From the NCBI RefSeq assembly GCF_000684975.1, contig NZ_BAXZ01000027.1, forward strand, positions 1 to 64,000: 64,000 bases of DNA, given 5' to 3'. The stretch is from Paraburkholderia acidipaludis NBRC 101816. GTDB taxonomy: Bacteria > Pseudomonadota > Gammaproteobacteria > Burkholderiales > Burkholderiaceae. The notes beneath the pieces were generated by a model. It ran no database searches, was not told where the DNA came from, and saw only the letters and a program-made list of their open reading frames with translations. Both the position numbers and the translations under genes were made by a program. Of this stretch, positions 34,888 through 48,500 are shown piece by piece; positions within the stretch are counted from its first letter, which is position 1, and each line of letters starts with the position of its first letter.

Positions 34888-35433
34888 GTGCGGGACGCAA
34901 ACGCCAATGTTTTTTTCGTAGGGCTCATGGGCGCCGGCAAGACGACCGTGGGCCGGGCGGTCGCGCGCCGGCTGGAGCGTGAGTTTTTCGACTCCGACCA
35001 TGAGATCGAGGCCCGCACGGGCGCCCGCATTCCCGTGATCTTCGAGCTGGAAGGCGAGTCGGGCTTTCGCGAGCGCGAGGCCCACGTGATCGACGAGCTG
35101 ACCGGCCGCGAGGGCATCGTCCTCGCGACCGGCGGCGGCGCCGTGCTGCGGCCCGAGAACCGCCTCGCGCTCAAGGAGCGCGGCTTCGTCGTCTATCTGC
35201 GCGCCAATCCGCACGATCTGTGGCTGCGCACGCGGCGCGACAAGAATCGCCCGCTCCTGCAGACCGAAGACCCGAAGGCGCGTCTGGAAGCGCTCTACGA
35301 GGTGCGCGACCCGCTCTACCGCGAGATCGCCGACTTCGTCATCGAAACGGGCCGGCCTTCCGTCAACGGGCTCGTCAACATGGTGCTGATGCAGCTCGAC
35401 ATGGCCGGCGTCGCGCGAACCCCGGCGCGCTGA
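34888..35433 (+). CDS. aroK: Shikimate kinase
   Basis: AroK phosphorylates shikimate, the fifth step to chorismate. The 181-residue P-loop kinase has Walker A GLMGAGKTT at 12-20, the shikimate-binding Asp in DSDHEIE, GESGFREREAHV and TGGGAVLR. It starts with GTG at 34888, with AGGA 10 bp upstream, 113 bp after pilQ. The pilQ-aroK-aroB linkage is known in other proteobacteria. Confidence 0.95.
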   Translation: MRDANANVFFVGLMGAGKTTVGRAVARRLEREFFDSDHEIEARTGARIPVIFELEGESGFREREAHVIDELTGREGIVLATGGGAVLRPENRLALKERGFVVYLRANPHDLWLRTRRDKNRPLLQTEDPKARLEALYEVRDPLYREIADFVIETGRPSVNGLVNMVLMQLDMAGVARTPAR

Positions 35434-35458
35434 AGGCGCGTCAGTCATAATGGCCAGC

Positions 35459-36541
35459 ATGATTACCGTCAACGTCGAACTGGGCGACCGCGCCTACCCC
35501 ATCCACATCGGCACGGGCCTCCTCGGCCAGACCGAACTGTTTGCGCCGCATATCGCCGGCAAGTCGGTGACGATCGTCACGAACACCGTCGTCGATCCGC
35601 TTTACGGCGAAACCCTGCGCGCGGCTCTCGCGCCGCTCGGCAAGGACGTCCATACGGTCGTGCTGCCCGATGGCGAGGCCTGCAAGAACTGGGAAACGCT
35701 GAACCAGATCTTCGATGCGCTCCTTACGGCGCGCGCGGATCGCAAGACCACGCTGATCGCCCTCGGCGGCGGCGTGACCGGCGACATGACCGGTTTTGCG
35801 GCGGCCTGCTACATGCGCGGCGTGCCGTTCATCCAGGTGCCGACCACGCTGCTGTCGCAGGTCGATTCGTCGGTGGGCGGCAAGACGGGCATCAATCACC
35901 CGCTCGGCAAGAACATGATCGGCGCGTTTTACCAGCCGCAGGCCGTGATCGCCGATATCGGCGTGCTGCGCACGCTGCCCGAGCGCGAGCTGGCGGCCGG
36001 GATTGCCGAGGTGATCAAGACCGGCGCCATCGCCGACGCCGGGTTTTTCAGCTGGATCGAAGCCAACGTCGAGGCGCTCAACCGCTGCGACCCGCAGGCG
36101 CTCGCGCATGCCGTGAAGCGTTCGTGCGAGATCAAGGCATCCGTGGTGGCCGCCGACGAGCGTGAAGGCGGCCTGCGCGCGATCCTCAATTTCGGCCACA
36201 CGTTCGGCCATGCCATCGAGGCGGGACTCGGCTACGGCGAGTGGCTGCACGGCGAGGCGGTCGGTTGCGGCATGGTGATGGCAGCCGATCTTTCGGTGCG
36301 GCTCGGCCATCTGGACGAGGCTTCGCGCGAACGGCTCGTGCAGGTCGTGGCGGCCGCGAAGCTGCCGGTGCGCGCGCCGGCCCTTGGCGCCGATCGCTAT
36401 GTCGACCTGATGCAGGTCGACAAGAAGGCCGAAGGCGGCGCGATCAAGTTCATCCTGCTGAAGCGTTTCGGCGATACGCTGATCACCGGCGCGCCGGACG
36501 AAGCCGTCCAGGCCACGCTCGCCGCCGCGACGAAGGACTGA
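35459..36541 (+). CDS. aroB: 3-dehydroquinate synthase
   Basis: AroB converts DAHP to 3-dehydroquinate, the second shikimate step, using NAD and a divalent metal. The 360-residue protein has the NAD-binding GGGVTGDMTGFAAACYMRG, the motif VPTTLLSQVDSSVGGKTGIN and metal ligands in FGHTFGHAIE and HGEAV. ATG 35459 matches the family start; ATG 35450 adds three residues. It lies 25 bp after aroK. Confidence 0.96.
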   Translation: MITVNVELGDRAYPIHIGTGLLGQTELFAPHIAGKSVTIVTNTVVDPLYGETLRAALAPLGKDVHTVVLPDGEACKNWETLNQIFDALLTARADRKTTLIALGGGVTGDMTGFAAACYMRGVPFIQVPTTLLSQVDSSVGGKTGINHPLGKNMIGAFYQPQAVIADIGVLRTLPERELAAGIAEVIKTGAIADAGFFSWIEANVEALNRCDPQALAHAVKRSCEIKASVVAADEREGGLRAILNFGHTFGHAIEAGLGYGEWLHGEAVGCGMVMAADLSVRLGHLDEASRERLVQVVAAAKLPVRAPALGADRYVDLMQVDKKAEGGAIKFILLKRFGDTLITGAPDEAVQATLAAATKD

Positions 36542-36575
36542 GCGCCGCCCGCCCCCATACCTCGCGGAGAACTCG

Positions 36576-37790
36576 GTGAGCGACAGTCGCAACGCAGTTT
36601 CAGCAGACCAGCCAGGCGGGGTTCCCGGATCCGGCGCCGGCGCATCTCTCCTCGCGGCCTCGCCCGAGACGGGGCTCGCGCCATACGCGGCGCATGCGTC
36701 CCGGACGCGCGGGCGCCGCTACCCGGAGCTGCCGCCTGCCGCACGAAGCGAATTCCAGCGCGACCGCGACCGCATCGTTCACTCCACGGCGTTCAGGCGG
36801 CTTGAGTACAAGACCCAGGTATTCGTGAACCACGAGGGCGATCTCTTTCGCACGCGGCTCACGCACAGCCTCGAAGTGGCGCAGATTGCACGCTCGGTCG
36901 CGCGCAACCTGCGCGTGAACGAGGATCTCGTCGAAGCGATCTCGCTCGCACATGATCTTGGCCATACCCCCTTCGGTCATGCCGGCCAGGACGCGCTCAA
37001 TGACTGCATGCGCGAGCACGGCGGCTTCGAGCACAACCTGCAAAGCCTTGCCGTGGTGGACGAGCTGGAGGAGCACTACGGTGCCTTCGACGGCCTCAAT
37101 CTCTGCTTCGAGACGCGCGAAGGCATCCTCAAGCATTGCTCGCGCGAGAACGCGCGGCGGCTCGGCGACCTCGGCGAACGTTTCCTGCTCGGGCGTCAGC
37201 CGTCGATCGAAGCGCAGATTGCGAATATCGCGGACGAGATTGCCTACAACAACCACGACGTGGACGACGGCCTGCGCTCGGGTCTGATCAGCATCGAGCA
37301 GCTGGCCGAAGTCGAACTCTGGCAGACGCACTACGAGACCGCCCGCGCCGAGTTTCCCCGGATCGAGGGCCGCCGGCTGGTACACGAGACGGTACGGCGC
37401 ATCATCAATACGCTGATCGTCGATCTGATCGAAGAAACCAGCCGGAATCTGGCGAAGCATGCTCCGCAGTCGATTGACGAAGTGCGCGGCGCGCCGCCGC
37501 TCGTGGCGCACAGCACGCCCGTGGCGGTTCAGGCGGCGACGCTCAAACGGTTCCTCTACCGCAATCTGTATCGGCATTACCGCGTGATGCGCATGGCGAA
37601 CAAGGCACAGCGGGTCGTCACTGGCCTGTTCGCCGCGTTCACGGAGGACTCGCGCCTCCTTCCGCCCGCGTACCAGTCGCCCGATCCGTCGGCGCAGCCG
37701 CGCCTGATCGCGCACTATATCGCCGGCATGACCGATCGTTACGCGCTGAAGGAATACCGCCGCCTCTTCGTCGTCGACGACGATGCCTGA
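36576..37790 (+). CDS. dgt: Deoxyguanosinetriphosphate triphosphohydrolase-like protein
   Basis: This HD-domain dNTPase removes triphosphate from deoxynucleotides. The 404-residue protein shows the HD ligands: His97 in TRLTHSLEV and His126-Asp127 in LAHDLGHTPFGH, then NLQSLAVVDELE. A GTG at 36576 is preceded by GGAG. The first 45 residues are low in complexity. It overlaps the next gene region and follows aroB by 34 bp, so one operon is likely. Confidence 0.93.
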   Translation: MSDSRNAVSADQPGGVPGSGAGASLLAASPETGLAPYAAHASRTRGRRYPELPPAARSEFQRDRDRIVHSTAFRRLEYKTQVFVNHEGDLFRTRLTHSLEVAQIARSVARNLRVNEDLVEAISLAHDLGHTPFGHAGQDALNDCMREHGGFEHNLQSLAVVDELEEHYGAFDGLNLCFETREGILKHCSRENARRLGDLGERFLLGRQPSIEAQIANIADEIAYNNHDVDDGLRSGLISIEQLAEVELWQTHYETARAEFPRIEGRRLVHETVRRIINTLIVDLIEETSRNLAKHAPQSIDEVRGAPPLVAHSTPVAVQAATLKRFLYRNLYRHYRVMRMANKAQRVVTGLFAAFTEDSRLLPPAYQSPDPSAQPRLIAHYIAGMTDRYALKEYRRLFVVDDDA

Positions 37791-37824
37791 TGGCGGCTCG
37801 TCAACGCACCCGGGAGTCCACGGA

Positions 37825-38571
37825 ATGACAGCCTGGCCGTATCCGCGCGTCTGCGCACACCGCGGCGGCGGCACGCTCGCGCCGGAGAACACGCTGGCGG
37901 GCCTGCGCACGGGCGCCCGCTACGGGCACACGATGGTCGAGTTCGACGCGAAGCTGTCCGCCGACGACGTTGTCTTCCTGCTCCACGACGATACCGTCGA
38001 GCGCACGTCGAACGGCCACGGCGCCGCGGCGCGGCTGCGCTACGACGAACTGGCCGCGCTCGACGCCGGCAGTTGGCGCGACGCGCGTTTTGCCGGCGAG
38101 CGCATGCCGACGCTCGCGCAGGTCGCCGCGTGCTGCCGCGAAGAGGGCCTCGCCGCCAACGTGGAAATCAAGCCGTGCGCGGACAGGGATGGGGAGACGG
38201 GGCGCCTCGTCGCGCAGGAGGCGGCGCGGCTGTGGCGCGGCGCGACGCCGGCGCCGCTTCTGTCGTCGTTTTCATTCGAAGCGCTGGCGGTGGCTCGCGA
38301 GGCCGCGCCTGAACTGCCATGCGGGCTGTTGTTCGAGCGCGTGCCGGCCAACTGGCGTGAGCAGACCGCCGATCTCGAATGCGTGTCCCTGCACGCAAGC
38401 CATCGCCATCTGGACGAGGCGCTGGTCGCGCGCATCAAGTCGGCGGGGCTGCACCTGCTCGTCTATACGGTGAACGATCTCGAGCGCGCGCGGCTGCTGG
38501 TGCGCTGGGGTGCCGACACGATCTGCACCGACCGCATCGACCTGATCGGGCCGCACGCCCTCGACGGCTGA
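37825..38571 (+). CDS. ugpQ: Glycerophosphodiester phosphodiesterase
   Basis: The enzyme splits glycerophosphodiesters to glycerol 3-phosphate and an alcohol. The 248-residue TIM-barrel protein has the HRGG start at residues 11-14, PENTLAG, the metal-binding MVEFDAKLSADDV and HDDTVERTSNG. ATG 37825 has GGGAG eight bases upstream and gives a normal cytoplasmic start; the ATG at 37783, overlapping dgt, adds 14 residues and is less likely. Confidence 0.92.
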   Translation: MTAWPYPRVCAHRGGGTLAPENTLAGLRTGARYGHTMVEFDAKLSADDVVFLLHDDTVERTSNGHGAAARLRYDELAALDAGSWRDARFAGERMPTLAQVAACCREEGLAANVEIKPCADRDGETGRLVAQEAARLWRGATPAPLLSSFSFEALAVAREAAPELPCGLLFERVPANWREQTADLECVSLHASHRHLDEALVARIKSAGLHLLVYTVNDLERARLLVRWGADTICTDRIDLIGPHALDG

Positions 38572-38622
38572 GCCGGCGTGCCGGCGGCGGCGCCGTTCGT
38601 CGCACCGCCGGTGAGGGGCATC

Positions 38623-39000
38623 TCAGCGGCTGCGTGCGATCAGCGCGCCGGCGATCAGCGCGACGCCGCCCACAATGGCGATTGCCTGCCAGGGATTGGC
38701 CCGGACATAGTCGTCGGCATGGGCGATGGCCTCGTCCGCGCGCTCGCGCGTTGCCGCGCGCGCCGCTTCCAGGCGTTCGCGCGCCACATCGAGGCGCTTC
38801 CGCAAGTCCGCACGCAGCTCGGCGGCGTCGGCCTGAGTGCCTTCGCCCAGGGATTTTTCGAGTTCGCCCAGCAGTTCGCGCAGTTCGTCGGCGATGTCGG
38901 CGGCGGCACTGCGCCCGCGGCGCGCAATGCGTCGCGCACGGTGACCCGTCCTCGTCCAGGATTCCCCGAGGGCGTCTCGCGTATTGGGAAATGCGCTCAT
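38623..39000 (-). CDS. DUF883 (ElaB/YqjD-family) membrane-anchored protein
   Basis: A protein of 125 residues with long charged helices (about residues 30-95, rich in Arg, Glu and Ala) and a C-terminal membrane segment (AIAIVGGVALIAGALIA) ending in Arg-Ser-Arg. This is the ElaB/YqjD/YgaM layout: E. coli YqjD and ElaB bind stationary-phase ribosomes to the membrane. A similar role here is inferred from the family. It faces ugpQ tail to tail. Confidence 0.85.
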   Translation of the reverse strand: MSAFPNTRDALGESWTRTGHRARRIARRGRSAAADIADELRELLGELEKSLGEGTQADAAELRADLRKRLDVARERLEAARAATRERADEAIAHADDYVRANPWQAIAIVGGVALIAGALIARSR

Positions 39001-39331
39001 GAATGGCTCCGTGTTTGAAAAGCAAAGATGGCGGTTTGTCTCGCCCAGGAAAATCGGGCGGCATGGGCACAGTATTGCGCAAATTCGGTACCCGACACGC
39101 GAAGGTGTGCAGGGCAGCTTGCCGCGACGGCCCGCCAGGCGGGGCTTTGTGGCCGGACGTCATATTAGGTGATTACGGGGACAGCACGGTTTTTCCCAGA
39201 GGCATAGAATCAGGGAAAGCCTGCTCGTGTGTGGTGAAGACCGGGGGCGGGAGAGAGGCGCCGCCGCCCGCCGCCGGGTGCCGAGAGGGCTGGCGGAGGG
39301 CGGTGAACCGGGCGGTTGCCCGGCACGGCAG
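39001..39331. other. 331-bp region between the DUF883 gene and ompW
   Basis: No gene is supported. On the minus strand it is the leader of the DUF883 gene, which has CGGAG near its start. Near the ompW end, CCGGGC (39308-39313) and GCCCGG (39318-39323) form a 6-bp stem that could end ompW transcription, but only two Ts follow. No clear promoter was found. Confidence 0.5.
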
Positions 39332-40057
39332 TTAGAAGTTGTAACCGACCTTCAGGTAAGTGACGATCGGATTCAGGTGGATCTTGGCTTCGGCTTGTTG
39401 CGGCAGGACACCAACCTGGGTCTGCTTTTGCGTGTTGAGGGTGGCCGTCACGTTGATCGGAATGTACGACACCGAGAAGCCCGCGAACCAGTGCTTGGTG
39501 AAGTTGTAGTTGAAGCCTGCGTTAAACACTGGCGCCCAGGAACGATCTGTCGAAACGCTGGTCGGACCCCCAAGGGCCGCGCTTTGTTCGAAGGCGCCAT
39601 TGGTGATGTGGGCGTCGGTGAACCAGGCGTAGGTCACGCCGATACCGGCATACGGGCGGAACTTGGCGTCAGGCTTGTTGAAGTAGTACTTGAAGAGGAG
39701 CGCCGGGCTCCAGAGCTTCGCTGAACCCAGCTTGCCGTACGGGCTCAGTTCGCCCTCGCCGTTCAGATCGAAGGTCGGCGGGACGCCCAGTTCGAGTTCC
39801 GTGGAGATGTGGTCGGTGATGAAGTAGCCGAAGCTGAGGCCGAGCGTATCGGCCGAACCGACTCCGGCACCGGTCCCCGGGAACGACATGTTGACGGGAG
39901 TTCCGCCCACGCTGTCGATTTTGAGGGGGTCGCTGCCGTCCTGAGGGGCGAAGTGGAACCACCCTGTCGTAACGTAGAACGTGTTGGCTGATTGAGCGTG
40001 TGCTGCCGAAAGACTGGCGAGCGCGGCGATACCTGCCAGCGCCTGTTTTAATTTCAT
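39332..40057 (-). CDS. ompW: OmpW-family outer membrane protein
   Basis: A small eight-stranded barrel of 241 residues with a signal peptide cleaved after Ala21 (AHA|QS). Family features are the strand pattern with PTFDLNGEGELSPYGKLGSAKLWSPALLFKYYF (shown here in part) and a C-terminal strand ending in Tyr-Asn-Phe. Related proteins carry small hydrophobic molecules; the substrate here is unknown. The ribosome site GGAGGAG is 7 bp from the ATG. Confidence 0.92.
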   Translation of the reverse strand: MKLKQALAGIAALASLSAAHAQSANTFYVTTGWFHFAPQDGSDPLKIDSVGGTPVNMSFPGTGAGVGSADTLGLSFGYFITDHISTELELGVPPTFDLNGEGELSPYGKLGSAKLWSPALLFKYYFNKPDAKFRPYAGIGVTYAWFTDAHITNGAFEQSAALGGPTSVSTDRSWAPVFNAGFNYNFTKHWFAGFSVSYIPINVTATLNTQKQTQVGVLPQQAEAKIHLNPIVTYLKVGYNF

Positions 40058-40247
40058 ATATGTGCTCCTCCATAAAAGGCCCGCTCATTATGAACATAAC
40101 GTTTGCAACAAACCATACGCCACGGTTAGAGGCTTCTCCCTAAGCGCCGCGACGTTTCCGCTTCAAGCCGTATGCCTTGCGCACCAAGCGCCGGCGCGGC
40201 CTGGCGGGTCTGCGGGTATTCACCAACGGACTAATGGAAAATCGAGC

Positions 40248-41204
40248 ATGGCACGGCTTGCACGTCTTTATGTACCCGATCAGCCGCAGCACGTGATCCT
40301 GCGCGGACTCGACCAGCAGCCCGCATTCGTCGACGACCAGGACTACGAGCTTTTCATCGATTGCCTGAAGGCGGCGGCGCGCGATCATCATCTGGCGGTT
40401 CACGCATGGGTGCTGATGCCCGGCGCGGTGCAACTGCTCGCCACTCCTTCCGACGAGGCGAGCCTGCCGAAGGCCATGCAGGCCGTCGGCAGGCGCTACG
40501 TGGCGCACTTCAACCGCCGCTATGCGCGGCGCGGCACGCTTTGGGAAGGCCGCTACCGGGCCACGGTGATCGAGGCCGAGCGGTTCTTCCTGCTGGCGAG
40601 CCGCGTGGTCGAACTGGCGCCGGAGCGCAATCGTCTCGTCTCCGTACCCGAGGACTACCGGTGGTCGAGCTACCGGCATCACATCGGGCTTACCGTCGAT
40701 AGCCTGATCACCGACCATCCGCTGTATTGGGCGCTCGGCAACACGCCGTTCGAGCGCCAGCGCGCCTACCGCGAGCTGTGCGAACAGCCGCTGGACGAAC
40801 GCGAGACCTCGCAGCTGATGCAGGCCACGCTCAAGGGCTGGGTGCTCGGCAGCGAGACGTGGCGCGATTGGGCGTCGCGCACGGCGAACCGTCGCGTCTC
40901 GCCGCTGCCGCGGGGTCGGCCGCGCAAGGTGCGCGAGGCTCCGGCGTCGGCGCCGGCGGGCTCGGCGCCAGCGGCCGCCAATATATCGGGGTCGAATCAA
41001 CCGGCCGCTGTGCCGTCCACCTCCGCAAACTCGCCTGGCGGGCACGGCAGTGGTCAGCCGACAACACATCCGGCAGCTCATCCGGATAGTCAGACCGCCG
41101 GTTCGGGGGGGCATTCGCCCGCTCCGTCCCCGGCGGGCGGCCCGGCGCCGGCCAGTTCGCCATCGAGTCACGAGGAGCGCAAACCCGGCACCGGCACGCA
41201 TTGA
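40248..41204 (+). CDS. REP-associated transposase-like (RayT) protein without HUH histidines, with AT-hook
   Basis: The 318-residue protein resembles the Y1 transposases that act on REP elements: RLARLYVPDQPQHVILRG at the N-terminus, GRRYVAHFNRRYARRGTLWEGRY at 81-103 with the catalytic Tyr84, and PEDYRWSSYRHH. The metal-binding HUH motif (usual MPNHVHL) is MPGAVQL at 57-63, so both histidines are gone. At 222-227 it has RGRPRK, an AT-hook for minor-groove DNA binding, followed by a Ser/Gly/Pro-rich tail. No REP pair or IS end was found beside it. It may be a domesticated DNA-binding protein next to gltBD. Confidence 0.8.
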   Translation: MARLARLYVPDQPQHVILRGLDQQPAFVDDQDYELFIDCLKAAARDHHLAVHAWVLMPGAVQLLATPSDEASLPKAMQAVGRRYVAHFNRRYARRGTLWEGRYRATVIEAERFFLLASRVVELAPERNRLVSVPEDYRWSSYRHHIGLTVDSLITDHPLYWALGNTPFERQRAYRELCEQPLDERETSQLMQATLKGWVLGSETWRDWASRTANRRVSPLPRGRPRKVREAPASAPAGSAPAAANISGSNQPAAVPSTSANSPGGHGSGQPTTHPAAHPDSQTAGSGGHSPAPSPAGGPAPASSPSSHEERKPGTGTH

Positions 41205-41232
41205 TTCTTTTTGAATCAATGGCTTAATCAGG

Positions 41233-41263
41233 AAGGCGGCATCATCGGATGCCGCTTTCTTTT
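41233..41263 (+). terminator. Terminator after the RayT-like gene
   Basis: AAGGCGGCATC (41233-41243) pairs with GATGCCGCTTT (41248-41258) over 11 bp with one wobble and a 4-nt loop, followed by CTTTTG. A smaller 7-bp hairpin, TTGATTC and GAATCAA at 41201-41219, overlaps the stop codon. Confidence 0.75.
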
Positions 41264-41274
41264 GCACTTATTTA

Positions 41275-41330
41275 ATATGGCCCCAATAAAAAGATGTGCG
41301 GATGCACCATCTTTATAATTGGGTCCATAT
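41275..41330. repeat. 56-bp imperfect palindrome with a TATAAT box, ahead of gltB
   Basis: The arms 41275-41296 and 41308-41330 pair almost throughout, with about 20 of 22 positions matched, two mismatches and one bulge, around a GTGC-GGAT-GCAC centre (41296-41307). The right arm holds a perfect TATAAT (41314-41319), 190 bp before gltB. No good -35 box is seen, so activation may be needed. It could be an operator, a structured leader or a mobile-element remnant. Confidence 0.6.
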
Positions 41331-41508
41331 CATGCAGTTTTATTTGCATGCCCTTGATTCGTCGCGTATATTCGCCTTTCGGCTCTCCTTGGCGCACAAC
41401 GCGGGAAGCCCGCATCGCCCGCGCAACGCCGTACAGCGGTCGCGCAAGCGGCGGGAACAAAAAAGTACGGAATCAACGGCCAGCCCTGGCCATTCTTGGA
41501 CGGTCCCC

Positions 41509-46209
<4,701 letters not shown>

Positions 46210-46318
46210 AGCCCGGGCATACGGACTGAACAGACGAAGGAGCGCCTGCCGCTGCGCGTGAAGTGCGCGGCAGCGGGCGCCGATCCCCTCACCGAATACA
46301 TGGATGGACGAGAGCCAA

Positions 46319-47785
46319 ATGGGTAAGGCAACCGGTTTTCTCGAGTACGAGCGCCAGCATGAGGCGTACGAAGCACCGCTTACGCGCGTGAAGCATTACA
46401 AGGAATTCGTTTCGGCACTCACCGACGCGGACGCGAAGCTCCAGGGCGCGCGCTGCATGGACTGCGGCATTCCGTTCTGCAACAACGGCTGCCCGGTGAA
46501 CAACATCATCCCCGACTTCAACGACCTGGTCTTCCGCCAGGACTGGAAGTCGGCGATCGAGGTGCTGCATTCGACCAACAACTTTCCCGAGTTCACGGGC
46601 CGCATCTGCCCGGCGCCGTGCGAAGCGGCCTGTACGCTCGGCATCAACGACGATCCCGTGGGCATCAAGTCGATCGAGCACGCGATCATCGACAAGGCCT
46701 GGGCCGAAGGTTGGGTCGCGCCGCAGATCGCGAAGCACAAGACCGGCAAGAAGGTCGCCGTGGTGGGCTCGGGCCCCGCGGGCCTCGCCGCCGCGCAGCA
46801 GCTTGCGCGCGCCGGGCATGACGTGACGGTGTTCGAAAAGAACGACCGCATCGGCGGCCTGCTGCGTTACGGCATCCCCGACTTCAAGCTGGAGAAGTGG
46901 CTGATCGACCGCCGCATGCGCCAGATGGAAGCCGAAGGCGTGACGTTCCGCACCAATGTCTTCATTGGCAAGGGCGAATTGCCGGCATTCATCGGCAGCA
47001 CGGCGAAGGAAACCATCACGCCGGACCAGCTGAAGGAGCAGTTCGACGCCGTGGTGATCGCGGGCGGTTCGGAAACGCCGCGCGACCTGCCGGTGCCGGG
47101 CCGCGAGCTCGAAGGCATCTACTACGCGATGGAATTCCTGCCGCAGCAGAACAAGGTCAACGCGGGCGACAAACTGGCCGACCAGCTCGTGGCGAAGGGC
47201 AAGCACGTTGTCGTGATCGGCGGCGGCGATACGGGCTCCGACTGCGTGGGCACCTCGAACCGCCACGGCGCGAAGAGCGTCACGCAGTTCGAACTGCTGC
47301 CGCAGCCGCCCGAAGAGGAGAACAAGCCGCTCGTCTGGCCGTATTGGCCGATCAAGCTGCGCACCTCGTCGTCGCACGAGGAAGGCTGCCAGCGCGACTG
47401 GTCGGTCGCCACGAAGCGCCTCGAAGGCAAGAACGGCAAGGTCGAGAAGCTCGTCGCCGCGCGCATCGAGTGGAAGGACGGCAAGATGGTCGAAGTGCCC
47501 GGTTCGGAGTTCGAAATGAAGGCCGATCTCGTGCTGCTCGCCATGGGCTTTACGCAGCCGGTCTCGCCGGTGCTCGAAGCATTCGGCGTCGACAAGGACG
47601 CGCGCGGCAACGTGCGCGCCTCGACCGAAGGCGAGAAGGCGTACTACACGTCGGTCGACAAGGTCTTCGCCGCCGGCGACATGCGCCGCGGCCAGTCGCT
47701 CGTCGTCTGGGCGATCCGCGAAGGGCGCCAATGCGCGCGCTCGGTTGACGCGTATCTGATGGGGCGCACGGAGCTGCCGCGCTAA
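46319..47785 (+). CDS. gltD: Glutamate synthase, small (beta) subunit
   Basis: GltD transfers NADPH electrons to GltB. The 488-residue protein has N-terminal iron-sulfur cysteines (46, 49, 54, 58, then 97, 101 and 105), the FAD motif VAVVGSGPAGLAAA at about 147-160, and a NADPH motif VVIGGGDTGSDC. ATG 46319 begins the conserved MGKATGFLEYER; the ATG at 46304 adds five residues. A GC-rich hairpin lies in the 109-bp gap after gltB. Confidence 0.96.
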   Translation: MGKATGFLEYERQHEAYEAPLTRVKHYKEFVSALTDADAKLQGARCMDCGIPFCNNGCPVNNIIPDFNDLVFRQDWKSAIEVLHSTNNFPEFTGRICPAPCEAACTLGINDDPVGIKSIEHAIIDKAWAEGWVAPQIAKHKTGKKVAVVGSGPAGLAAAQQLARAGHDVTVFEKNDRIGGLLRYGIPDFKLEKWLIDRRMRQMEAEGVTFRTNVFIGKGELPAFIGSTAKETITPDQLKEQFDAVVIAGGSETPRDLPVPGRELEGIYYAMEFLPQQNKVNAGDKLADQLVAKGKHVVVIGGGDTGSDCVGTSNRHGAKSVTQFELLPQPPEEENKPLVWPYWPIKLRTSSSHEEGCQRDWSVATKRLEGKNGKVEKLVAARIEWKDGKMVEVPGSEFEMKADLVLLAMGFTQPVSPVLEAFGVDKDARGNVRASTEGEKAYYTSVDKVFAAGDMRRGQSLVVWAIREGRQCARSVDAYLMGRTELPR

Positions 47786-47820
47786 GGCACGCTAAGGCAC
47801 GCACTCTGGCCGACATCGAA

Positions 47821-47852
47821 GCCGGGCGCCCGAAGGCGTGCCCGGCTTTTTT
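47821..47852 (+). terminator. Terminator after gltD
   Basis: GCCGGGC with GCC pairs with GGC and GCCCGGC around a CGAA tetraloop, with a two-base bulge, and six Ts follow at 47847-47852. It ends the gltBD unit. Confidence 0.85.
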
Positions 47853-47914
47853 GCGTTCTGACGCACGCGAGTTACCATGACGCGATTGCCCGACTCACTT
47901 GACGGCTGCCGATC

Positions 47915-48463
47915 ATGTCCGAAGCCCGCGAGACCGATCAGTGGCGGCGCTGCTTCGTCGCGCTCGCGCCCGATGCCGCGTCGCGCGACGCGCTGGCCGC
48001 GCTCGACGTGCCGCCCAACGCGCGGCGCGTACCGTATGCGCAGCTGCATCTGACCGTGGCGTTCATCGGCGCGATGTCGTTCGACCAGGGCGAGGTGCTC
48101 TCGCAGCGGCTGGCCGGACAAGCGCTGCCGGTTCCGCCTGCGCCGGTGACGAAAATCGAATGCTGGCCGGGCTGCGCGCAGCCGCGGCTGATCGTGGCGG
48201 CGCTGGCGATGTCGGACGCGTTGACCGCGCTCGACTGGCGCGTGCGCTCCCTGATGGGCGAGGTGGGATTGCCGCTCGATGCGCGCGCATTTCGCCCGCA
48301 CGTGACGCTCGCGCGGTTCGCGCGCGACGCCGCCGCGGGGCCCGCGGCCCTGAGCGGCGAAGCGCTGCCGCCATTGCGATTCGAGGCGCTTGTGCTGTAT
48401 TCGAGCACGCTCGCCCGGCAGGGCGCGCGCTACGACGCGCTGGCCAGCGTGGCGCTGGCGTGA
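47915..48463 (+). CDS. thpR: RNA 2',3'-cyclic phosphodiesterase (2'-5' RNA ligase family)
   Basis: A 2H phosphoesterase of 182 residues with the two HXTX motifs His45-Thr47 (HLTVAF) and His129-Thr131 (HVTLARF). Bacterial members open 2',3'-cyclic phosphates and can reverse 2'-5' ligation in vitro. The cellular target is not known. It is a single gene, tail to tail with dadA. Confidence 0.9.
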   Translation: MSEARETDQWRRCFVALAPDAASRDALAALDVPPNARRVPYAQLHLTVAFIGAMSFDQGEVLSQRLAGQALPVPPAPVTKIECWPGCAQPRLIVAALAMSDALTALDWRVRSLMGEVGLPLDARAFRPHVTLARFARDAAAGPAALSGEALPPLRFEALVLYSSTLARQGARYDALASVALA

Positions 48464-48500
48464 GCCGCATGCAGGATATTCAGGGGCAGGAGGCCGCGCT

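Noticed and set aside
40248..41204. RayT-like gene as an active insertion sequence
   Set aside because: No terminal repeats, target duplication or REP pair seen, and both HUH histidines are missing.
41296..41508. 71-codon in-frame extension of gltB
   Set aside because: Runs through the palindrome and TATAAT box; the GltB family begins near MNDHLQR.
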